Source: JAVBMJ01 sp031552535 (GTDB taxonomy: Bacteria; Bacteroidota; Bacteroidia; Bacteroidales; Rikenellaceae). From it: DNA of 19,746 nucleotides. The stretch covers positions 1 through 19,746 of the forward strand of contig JAVBMJ010000033.1 of assembly GCA_031552535.1 (NCBI GenBank), written 5' to 3'. This document shows positions 5,249 to 12,160 of the stretch, piece after piece (position 1 is the first letter of the stretch; each line of letters starts with the position of its first letter). The notes beneath the pieces were generated by a model. The model was not told the DNA's origin. It saw only the letters and a list, made by a program, of their open reading frames with translations, and ran no database searches. A program made the position numbers and the translations under genes.

Positions 5249-7225
5249 TTAATTGGTCGCCCTTTCGAGGCGTTTCATTATCGAGAATATGAATATCGCC
5301 GACAGCAGGCAGCATACGACCAATACTCCCCAGAAGGCTACGAGCGGAAGTTTATCCCAGAATGATCCCATAACGCCGACCAAAAGGTTGCCTATAGCCG
5401 TTGCGGCGAGCCATCCGCCCTGCATCATACCCTTGTACTGCGGAGGCGACACTTTTGCCACGAACGACAACCCCATCGGGCTGAGGAACAACTCGGCTAT
5501 CGTCAGCACGAAATAAGTGCCTATGAGCCAATCCGTCGAAACCAGTTTATCCGACACTCCAGACAGACTTTCCGGCGCCGGCAGACCTATCGAAGCCAGC
5601 AACAGCACGACAAATCCCACCGCGGCGATGACCATGCCCATCCCGATCTTGCGAGGCGCCGAGGGTTCCTTACCACGGCTTCCCAGGTAGGTGAACAGCG
5701 CCACCGAAAGCGGCGTCAGCAGCACGATAAACAGCGGGTTGAACTGCTGGAATATCTGCGGGGTGATCTTCACCATCTCCGTAGCGTTCTGCACCGAAGC
5801 GAAATAGTAAGCCACCAGTCCCGCCACACCGGCCAGCAGGACGGGCACGCCCACTTTGGCATTGCGTTTATTGCCGAACAGACCCATCGTCGACACATAA
5901 ATACCATACACTATAGCCACTATGGGCAACAGACCCAGCAATGAGAAGATGATATTATTCGACGGGGTAATCTCGCTCACCGTGTAGTCGCGGGCGAAGA
6001 AGGTCATACACAGCCCGTTTTGGTGGAACGACATCCAGAAGAATATCACCACGAAGAACACCAGCAGCAAAGCTATAATGCGCTCGCGCACCTCGTGCGG
6101 TGTAAGCACCACGACATCCGCCGTCTTACCCGATTTATGGGCCTCCTTCAACTGCTGCTTATGGGTTTTGTCGACCCCTTTCCATGTCTTGCGGAAGAAC
6201 AGGAAAATCAACACCGATATTACAAGGCTTATACAAGCCACTCCGAATGCAAGGTTATAGGCTTTGCTCAACGACTTGGCGACATAGGTTTCGCCGAAGT
6301 TGGTGGCAAATTTCTCGGGGTGCTCGCTGTCGCCATAAATGGCCGGATCGGTCACCTCTATCGCTTTGATCCTCTCGATGAGAGCCTCTATGGCAGGCTT
6401 GTCCGAAGACTTGCGGCTGCTTAGAAGTTCATAGTCGGCTTTGGTAAGCATCATGGCCGGATCGGTGACGCGGCCCGAAGCGGTAAGCTGCGCCAAACCG
6501 GTGGCTTTCAATCCGAAAAGTGCCTTGTCGCGGTCCTCGGCGAACATCACGCCCTGTTTTTTCTTCGCTTTGGAGATGATCTCACTCTTCTCCTCGTCGT
6601 TTTTGGCATTGGCGAAATCGAGTGCCGAGAGGAACCCTTCGCGGTCGACGACCTTGTCGTTCAACGCCACGTAGTTCTTAGCCACCGAAGCCTCATATGT
6701 AAAGTTCTCGCGCGCCAGTATAGCGTTATTGATGCTGTTGGCGGCGCTCGGAGCGAAGAAAGCCCCGACGTTGATGAACATATAGAAGATCGAGAATGCG
6801 ATATCGCGCTTGGCCTTGAATTCGCCCGAGTCGTATAGGTTGCCTACCAGCGCCTGGAGGTTGCCTTTGAAAAATCCCGTCCCCAACGATATCAGTGCCA
6901 GCGAAGCGAACATCATGATCTTTCCGGCGAGGTTGGCGTCGGTAGGCACGGCAAGCAGCAGATAACCTGCAAACATAACCGTGATCCCCAGAAGTATGGT
7001 CCGTCCGTAACCGAGCACCTTGTCGGCGACGAACCCGCCCAGCAAGGGCAGGAAGTAGACCAGACCCAGGAATGTCCCGTATATCATGCTCGTCGCCGCC
7101 GACGAAAGGCCGAACTTGGCCTGCATGTAGAGTGTCAGTATGGCCAGCATCGTGTAGTAGCCGAACCGCTCGCCCATATTGGTCAGCGCGAGCACAAGTA
7201 GTCCCTTGGGGTGTCCTTTAAACAT
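5249..7225 (-). CDS. POT-family peptide/proton symporter with a large periplasmic insertion
   Basis: This 658-residue inner-membrane protein should import di- and tripeptides with protons (POT/PTR family of the MFS). TM1 carries TNMGERFGYYTML (15-27), the counterpart of the ExxERFxYY signature, but with Asn16 in place of the first Glu. TM5 has FYMFINVGAF (147-156). Later helices have QQFNPLFIVLLTPL and FLSPMGLSFVAKVSPPQYKGMMQGGW, typical of the family. Between TM5 and TM6 lies a hydrophilic insertion of about 155 residues (165-320), rich in charged residues and predicted to be periplasmic. Bacterial POT proteins are usually nearer 500 residues, which this insertion explains. I chose the ATG at 7225 rather than 7339 because MFKGHPKGLLVL is the usual family start and the longer form would overlap the promoter. 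It is divergent from glgB. Confidence 0.9.
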   Translation of the reverse strand: MFKGHPKGLLVLALTNMGERFGYYTMLAILTLYMQAKFGLSSAATSMIYGTFLGLVYFLPLLGGFVADKVLGYGRTILLGITVMFAGYLLLAVPTDANLAGKIMMFASLALISLGTGFFKGNLQALVGNLYDSGEFKAKRDIAFSIFYMFINVGAFFAPSAANSINNAILARENFTYEASVAKNYVALNDKVVDREGFLSALDFANAKNDEEKSEIISKAKKKQGVMFAEDRDKALFGLKATGLAQLTASGRVTDPAMMLTKADYELLSSRKSSDKPAIEALIERIKAIEVTDPAIYGDSEHPEKFATNFGETYVAKSLSKAYNLAFGVACISLVISVLIFLFFRKTWKGVDKTHKQQLKEAHKSGKTADVVVLTPHEVRERIIALLLVFFVVIFFWMSFHQNGLCMTFFARDYTVSEITPSNNIIFSLLGLLPIVAIVYGIYVSTMGLFGNKRNAKVGVPVLLAGVAGLVAYYFASVQNATEMVKITPQIFQQFNPLFIVLLTPLSVALFTYLGSRGKEPSAPRKIGMGMVIAAVGFVVLLLASIGLPAPESLSGVSDKLVSTDWLIGTYFVLTIAELFLSPMGLSFVAKVSPPQYKGMMQGGWLAATAIGNLLVGVMGSFWDKLPLVAFWGVLVVCCLLSAIFIFSIMKRLERATN

Positions 7226-7307
7226 AAGCCGTGTTTTAGTCTGTTGGTTTATAAGCGTAATCTGCCGCAAGCCCATTCCGTGGCAGCGCGGCGCATCCTT
7301 CGACCGA

Positions 7308-7339
7308 CAAATATAATATTTTTTGAGTAGCATGCCCAA
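7308..7339 (-). promoter_or_regulatory. Promoter of the POT transporter gene
   Basis: On the minus strand a -7 box TATATTTG (7315-7308) is preceded, 20 bp upstream, by TTGG (7339-7336) at the -33 position. Spacing and sequence fit the Bacteroidota promoter (TTTG-N19-21-TAnnTTTG). It predicts a 5' untranslated region of about 75 nt before the ATG at 7225. Confidence 0.6.
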
Positions 7340-7473
7340 TCCTCACGAAATATTCACTATCTTGCTTCCAGAAAAATAACCGGGTAACGTCTGCAAGTAA
7401 CGCCGGTCTCACGGGAGACGAAGCGAGGTATGCCGGAAAATCGATAGTCTTGTTTATGGATTCAGGGAAAATA

Positions 7474-9510
7474 ATGCTTAAGATGATCGACGACGATCCG
7501 TGGCTCGAACCAAGCCGCAGAGAGTTGGAGTTGCGCCGCAGGCTTTACCTGCAAAGATTACGCGAACTGGAAAACGAGGCGGGCACACTCGCCGACTTTG
7601 CCAACGCCCATTGTTATTACGGCTTCCGGCGCGACGACCGCTACGGGGGATGGTGGTTCCGCGAATGGCTCCCCGGGGCGCATGAAGTCTATCTCTTCGG
7701 CGATTTCAACGCGTGGCAACGTAAACAACTTCCGCTGTGGAAAGACGACAGCGGGGTGTGGTCGATATTTCTGAGCGACGCCGAATATGGCGGCGGGTTG
7801 GTCCACGGGTCGCTGGTGAAGATGCTTGTCGTTGGCGACAACGGGGAGCAGGAGAGGATTCCGGCTTATATCCGGCGCGTGGTGCAGGATGACGCGACGA
7901 AAGATTTTGCAGGACAATTCTGGGCTCCGGCTCCTTTCGGCTGGCAGGGTGACAACTTCGACATACGCAGCCTCGACTCGCTCCTGATCTACGAAGCCCA
8001 CGTGGGGATGGCACAGGAGCGCGAAGGTGTGGGCACTTACATGGAGTTCGCCGGGAACATATTGCCGCGCATCAAGGCCGACGGCTACAACGCGGTGCAA
8101 CTGATGGCCGTCGCGGAGCACCCCTATTATGGTAGTTTCGGCTACCATGTGTCGAATTTTTTTGCCGCCTCGTCGCGTTTCGGCACCCCCGAGGAACTCA
8201 AGGAGCTCGTCAGGCGGGCCCACGAAATGGGTCTGGCGGTTATCATGGATCTCGTGCATTCCCATTTTGTTAAGAACATCAACGAGGGGCTCAACGAATT
8301 GGATGGCACCGACCACCTTTACTCGCCGCCGGGCGAGGCCGGCAACCAGCCTTACTGGGATTCGAAGCTGTTTGACTACGGTCGCGGCGAAGTGTTGCAT
8401 TTCCTGCTGTCGAATATAAAATACTGGTTGGATGAGTTCCATTTCGACGGGTTCCGTTTCGACGGTGTGACGTCGATGATCTATCACCACCACGGATATA
8501 CGGAGTTCGACTGCCGTGAGAAATTTTTCGACGACAGCATAAACCGCGATGCGCTGACATACCTTACGCTGGCCAACCGCCTGGTGCACGAGCTGCATCC
8601 CGGGGCGGTGACCATAGCCGAGGATGTGAGCGGTATGCCGGGGATGTGCATAGCCGAGGAAGATGGCGGGGTAGGATTCGACTACCGCCTGGGGATGGCC
8701 GTCCCCGACTTCTGGATCAGGCTGCTGAAGGATACCCCCGACGAGGAGTGGGATATCCACGAGATGTGGCGCATGATGACCGACCGCCTGCCGCAGGTGA
8801 GGACCGTGGCCTACGCCGAATCGCACGACCAGGCGCTGGTGGGCGACAAAACCATAGCTTTCCGACTGATGGACAAGGAGATGTACTTTGCGATGGGCGT
8901 CGACTCGCAAAGCATGGTGGTCGACCGCGGCATTGCGTTGCATAAGATGATCCGCCTGTTGACCATAACGCTCGGCGGGCAAGCCTACCTCAATTTCATG
9001 GGCAACGAGTTCGGCCATCCGGAATGGATCGACTTTCCGCGCGAGGGCAACGACTGGAGTTACGCCCATGCCCGGCGACAATGGAGCCTTGCGGCGAATC
9101 CGGGGTTGCGTTACCATTTTTTGGGGGAGTTCGACCGGGAGATGGTCGCTTTTGTGAAACAGTACGGTATTCTCGCTTGCGGCTACGCCCAGTGCCTGAA
9201 CATGGACACCGGCGGGCAGACGATGGTTTACCACCACGGCGATCTGGTGTTTGTCTTCAATTGGCATCCTGTAGGGGGGACCCCCGATTATGTATTGCCG
9301 GTTCCCGAAACGGGTAAATACCGCGTCGTGTTGTCGACCGACTCGTTCAGATTCGGCGGCCAGGGACGTGAGGACGAAACAGTAGAACATTTTTCATACC
9401 CCGTAGAACAGGCCGACGGCACGGTACACCATTTTATGAAGATATACAACATCTGCCGCACAGCAACAGTATATAAACTGGTGCGAGACGGGGTCACCAG
9501 AGTCTTTTGA
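7474..9510 (+). CDS. glgB: 1,4-alpha-glucan branching enzyme (GH13)
   Basis: The enzyme cuts alpha-1,4-glucan chains and rejoins them by alpha-1,6 bonds, making glycogen branches in the cytoplasm. From the ATG at 7474 it has 678 residues. The N-terminal part holds a carbohydrate-binding module 48 region (GWWFREWLPGAHEVYLFGDF). The GH13 barrel contains IYEAHVGMAQ, EHPYYGSFGYH, DLVHSH, FDGFRFDGVTSM with nucleophile Asp330, TIAEDVSGMPG with acid/base Glu383, and YAESHDQALVGDK with Asp452. NFMGNEFGHPEWIDFPREGN is diagnostic of the eukaryotic-like (GH13_8) branching enzymes common in Bacteroidales. The frame also opens at TTG 7450, ATG 7456 and ATG 7483; 7474 gives the usual spacing before DPWLEP. 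No other glycogen gene is in the window. A family C hairpin begins 21 bp after the stop. Confidence 0.94.
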   Translation: MLKMIDDDPWLEPSRRELELRRRLYLQRLRELENEAGTLADFANAHCYYGFRRDDRYGGWWFREWLPGAHEVYLFGDFNAWQRKQLPLWKDDSGVWSIFLSDAEYGGGLVHGSLVKMLVVGDNGEQERIPAYIRRVVQDDATKDFAGQFWAPAPFGWQGDNFDIRSLDSLLIYEAHVGMAQEREGVGTYMEFAGNILPRIKADGYNAVQLMAVAEHPYYGSFGYHVSNFFAASSRFGTPEELKELVRRAHEMGLAVIMDLVHSHFVKNINEGLNELDGTDHLYSPPGEAGNQPYWDSKLFDYGRGEVLHFLLSNIKYWLDEFHFDGFRFDGVTSMIYHHHGYTEFDCREKFFDDSINRDALTYLTLANRLVHELHPGAVTIAEDVSGMPGMCIAEEDGGVGFDYRLGMAVPDFWIRLLKDTPDEEWDIHEMWRMMTDRLPQVRTVAYAESHDQALVGDKTIAFRLMDKEMYFAMGVDSQSMVVDRGIALHKMIRLLTITLGGQAYLNFMGNEFGHPEWIDFPREGNDWSYAHARRQWSLAANPGLRYHFLGEFDREMVAFVKQYGILACGYAQCLNMDTGGQTMVYHHGDLVFVFNWHPVGGTPDYVLPVPETGKYRVVLSTDSFRFGGQGREDETVEHFSYPVEQADGTVHHFMKIYNICRTATVYKLVRDGVTRVF

Positions 9511-9531
9511 TACTACTTTGCTCTGACGGCT

Positions 9532-9713
9532 GCGACTTTTTTAAGGAAAAAGTCGCCCAAAAACCTTCGGGAAGTGCTGACGCACTTCTTTATTACCTGA
9601 TTGGGAGGCGACCTCTGCGAGGGTGTCAATTATTTTATTTGGTCTGGCGTTCGAATAAATTCGCGCCGACCAAACAAAATAATGACAGTTCCTTGCGGAG
9701 CATACCGCCTCCC
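9532..9713. repeat. Family C composite hairpin element after glgB
   Basis: It begins with a perfect 10-bp hairpin (GCGACTTTTT, 9532-9556) followed by GTCGCCCAAAAACCTT, matching the outer hairpins of the element at 4624-4834. Next comes a small perfect hairpin around GAAGTGC/GCACTTC (9571-9588). The central part, 9603-9713, is a 111-nt imperfect palindrome running from GGGAGGCG to CGCCTCCC, with the best-matched arms at 9626-9649 and 9664-9687. Its centre (CGAATAAATTCG) is itself self-complementary. I find no right-hand copy of the outer hairpin. It could act as the glgB 3' end. Confidence 0.6.
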
Positions 9714-9788
9714 TTGTCAATCCAGAACCATCCATTGGTGACAACATTACTCTCACTTGACAAACTAATCAGGATAAACTCCGGGCTC

Positions 9789-9954
9789 TTAGAAACTGTT
9801 TAAAAATATTAATCTTGTTCTTTTTCCCTCTTTGCCGCGCTTTTCCCCGGTGGGATTCGTTAAATAGGAGGCGCTATTCGCCTCATCCCACCGCGAAAAA
9901 TCATCGGCAAACAAATATAAAATAACTGCGGTAATATTCTTAAACAGTTTCTAA
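9789..9954. repeat. Family A MITE-like element, copy 2
   Basis: The 166-bp element has 23-bp inverted ends with one mismatch (9789-9811 and 9932-9954; outer TTAGAAACTGTTTAA), and TA lies next to each GAAACTG end. Inside are two nested stems: CGGTGGGAT/ATCCCACCG, and GAGGCG/CGCCTC around CTATT. The interior matches family A copies at 229-380 (inverted) and 15104-15421 (same orientation). There is no open reading frame of note. It directly abuts a family D element on its right. Confidence 0.8.
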
Positions 9955-10116
9955 GAGTCTGTTTAATTTTCCTGTAGAAAAGGATTTAAGGAGATTCCGG
10001 GATTGATTTTTGTGTAAAAATGAGGTGCATAGCGGTGCCTATGCAACGGAATTTTCACGCAAAAAGCGGCCCGGAAGAACTTATAATATTTTCTATGGGA
10101 AATCTAAACAGACTCC
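9955..10116 (+). repeat. Family D palindromic element upstream of argS
   Basis: The ends match as inverted repeats over 28 bp with about five differences (9954-9981 and 10089-10116; outer AGTCTGTTTA). Almost the whole 160 bp is quasi-palindromic: TTCCGGG pairs with CCCGGAA, TTTTTGTGTAAAAAT with ATTTTCACGCAAAAA, and TGCATAG with CTATGCA at the centre. The core at 10051-10069 also occurs exactly, inverted, at 5006-5024 upstream of thiC. The element ends 15 bp before the argS -7 box, so it covers the -33 position. Confidence 0.7.
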
Positions 10117-10130
10117 AATGGTAAAATTCG

Positions 10131-10138
10131 TATCTTTG
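10131..10138 (+). promoter_or_regulatory. -7 promoter box of argS
   Basis: TATCTTTG matches TAnnTTTG and lies 20 bp before the argS ATG, giving a very short leader. No TTTG is found at the -33 position, where the family D repeat ends. Confidence 0.6.
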
Positions 10139-10158
10139 GCGAAATTTTCCGGAACGAA

Positions 10159-11949
10159 ATGGTAAATATCGAACAATTCATCCAGCAAAAAGCCGTCGAG
10201 GCGGTCGAGGCGCTCTATGGCGCCATCGACAGCAGTACGGTACAAATACAGAAAACGCGTAAGGAGTTCGAAGGCGACTATACTCTCGTCGTATTCCCGT
10301 TGCTCAAACTCAGCCGCAAGAGTCCCGAAGCCACGGCAGGAGAAATAGGCGAAAGAATAGCGTCGCTGTGCCCCGAGCTCAAAGGCTACAATGTCATAAA
10401 GGGATTCCTGAACCTGTCGCTCGGCGACGGGTTCTGGGCAGAACGCTTCGGAGAAATGCTCCGCGACGAGTCGTGGGGACACCACAACGCGTCGGGTAAG
10501 AGCATCATGGTGGAATATTCGTCGCCCAACACCAACAAGCCGCTCCACCTGGGGCATATCCGCAACAACCTTCTGGGATACTCGGTTGCCGAAATACTCA
10601 AAGCCAACGGCCACCGCGTGATCAAAGCCAACCTGGTTAACGACCGCGGAATACATATCTGCAAAAGCATGCTGGCATGGAAGATGTTCGGCGGCGGCGA
10701 AACACCTGCTTCGAGCGGTATGAAAGGCGACCACCTGGTGGGAAAATATTATGTGGAATTCGACAAACACTACAAGACGCAGATCAAAGAATTGATGGCG
10801 GCGGGCGTCGGCGAGGAGGAGGCCAAACGCACCGCCCCGATTATCGTCGCGGCCCAGGAGATGCTGCTGCGTTGGGAGATGAAGGACCCGGAGGTATATT
10901 CGCTCTGGGAGACGATGAACGGCTGGGTATACGACGGTTTCGAAAAGACCTACCGGGCCATGGGGGTCGACTTCGATAAGATGTACTACGAATCGCAGAC
11001 CTACCTGCTTGGTAAATCGCTTGTCGACAAAGGCTTGCAGCAGGGGGTATTCACGCGCCGCGACGACGGTTCGGTGTGGATCGATCTTACGGGAGACGGC
11101 CTCGATCAGAAACTGTTGCTGCGCGGCGACGGCACGTCGGTATATATGACGCAGGATTTGGGGACGGCACTGCAACGCTTCGAGGAGTTCGACCTCGACG
11201 AGTTGATCTACGTCGTGGGCAACGAGCAGAACTACCATTTCCAGGTGCTGAAACTGATCCTGTCGAAATTGGGCTACCGGTGGGCCGACCACATAACCCA
11301 CCTGTCGTATGGAATGGTCGAGTTGCCCGAAGGCAAGATGAAATCGCGCGAGGGAACGGTGGTGGATGCCGACGACCTGATAGACGAGATGGTGTCTACG
11401 GCCCGCGATATGTCGCAGGAGCTGGGTAAGTTGGACGGATGTTCCGAAGACGCCGCCGCCGAAGTGAGCCGGATGGTGGGGCTTGGAGCGCTGAAATACT
11501 TCATACTCAAGGTAGACCCGCGCAAGACGATGCTGTTCGACCCGCGCGAGTCGATAGACTTCAACGGCAACACGGGGCCTTTCATACAGTATACCCACGC
11601 CCGTATACGTTCTGTGTTGCGTAAAGCCACCGTATCGGGCATTGCTTTCGAAGGCATGGCAACTTCAGGGCCGGTAGAATATGTTTCCGAAGAGATATCG
11701 CTGATCAAGCAACTGGCCGATTATCCGTCGGCGGTGGCGGTGGCCGGGGAGAATTTCTCTCCTGCCATTATCGCGGCATACGCCTACGACCTGGCCAAGA
11801 TGTATAACGGTTACTACCACGACCATTCGATCCTGCGCGAGGAACGTCCGGCGGTACGCGCCATGCGTCTCGAACTGTCCCGGAAAGTAGCCGCTGTCAT
11901 CTCCTCGGCAATGAAGTTGCTGGGTATCGAAGTGCCAGAGAAGATGTAG
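10159..11949 (+). CDS. argS: Arginyl-tRNA synthetase
   Basis: ArgRS charges tRNA-Arg with arginine in the cytoplasm. The 596-residue length is normal for this class Ia enzyme. The N-terminal domain (residues 1-100) includes FEGDYTLVVFPLLKLSRKSP, the tRNA D-loop-recognising Add-1 region. The HIGH motif is HLGH at 130-133 in SSPNTNKPLHLGHIRN. The KMSK-loop equivalent is KMKSREGTVV at 393-402, a common Bacteroidota form. The C-terminal DALR anticodon-binding domain runs from about 460 to the end (GPFIQYTHARIRSVLRKA through LELSRKVAAVISSAMKLLGI). The start at 10159 fits both the family N-terminus and the -7 box 20 bp upstream. It is convergent with the histidine kinase gene and followed by two hairpins. 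Confidence 0.97.
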   Translation: MVNIEQFIQQKAVEAVEALYGAIDSSTVQIQKTRKEFEGDYTLVVFPLLKLSRKSPEATAGEIGERIASLCPELKGYNVIKGFLNLSLGDGFWAERFGEMLRDESWGHHNASGKSIMVEYSSPNTNKPLHLGHIRNNLLGYSVAEILKANGHRVIKANLVNDRGIHICKSMLAWKMFGGGETPASSGMKGDHLVGKYYVEFDKHYKTQIKELMAAGVGEEEAKRTAPIIVAAQEMLLRWEMKDPEVYSLWETMNGWVYDGFEKTYRAMGVDFDKMYYESQTYLLGKSLVDKGLQQGVFTRRDDGSVWIDLTGDGLDQKLLLRGDGTSVYMTQDLGTALQRFEEFDLDELIYVVGNEQNYHFQVLKLILSKLGYRWADHITHLSYGMVELPEGKMKSREGTVVDADDLIDEMVSTARDMSQELGKLDGCSEDAAAEVSRMVGLGALKYFILKVDPRKTMLFDPRESIDFNGNTGPFIQYTHARIRSVLRKATVSGIAFEGMATSGPVEYVSEEISLIKQLADYPSAVAVAGENFSPAIIAAYAYDLAKMYNGYYHDHSILREERPAVRAMRLELSRKVAAVISSAMKLLGIEVPEKM

Positions 11950-11952
11950 GCG

Positions 11953-11983
11953 GCCTCCCTATCGGTACGTTGGGAAGGGAGGC
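11953..11983 (+). terminator. Hairpin just after argS
   Basis: GCCTCCCT (11953-11960) and AGGGAGGC (11976-11983) form a perfect 8-bp stem starting four bases after the argS stop codon. No T-run follows, so termination here is uncertain; the stronger hairpin at 12091-12125 is a better candidate. Confidence 0.4.
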
Positions 11984-12090
11984 GCAGGTCGCCAACATAA
12001 GCTCCATTGAGCCGCTTAGGGCGGTAATATAAGGGTGTATAACGTAAGCGGATCTTTATTTTATCCACTGCATAACTGTGTAATTATATG

Positions 12091-12125
12091 TAATGATGCC
12101 AAAAGCGCTACTTTTGGCATCATTA
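12091..12125. terminator. Bidirectional terminator between argS and the histidine kinase gene
   Basis: TAATGATGCCAAAAG and CTTTTGGCATCATTA form a perfect 15-bp stem around CGCTA, midway between the converging gene ends. AT-rich sequence lies on both sides, as expected for a shared terminator. Confidence 0.7.
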
Positions 12126-12160
12126 CCTTATTATATATCCGTATATGCCATGCGTAGTCT

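Noticed and set aside
7390..7473. Promoter for glgB (TAGTCTTG at 7445-7452)
   Set aside because: It has one mismatch to TAnnTTTG and no -33 partner; it is too weak to list as a feature.
7558..9390. 610-codon open frame on the minus strand opposite glgB
   Set aside because: The plus-strand frame has all branching-enzyme catalytic motifs; the minus-strand product resembles no family and is a by-product of GC-rich codon use.
10093..11598. 501-codon open frame on the minus strand opposite argS
   Set aside because: It overlaps a complete ArgRS frame with HIGH and KMSK-type motifs; its His/Arg/Val-rich product is a typical antisense shadow.
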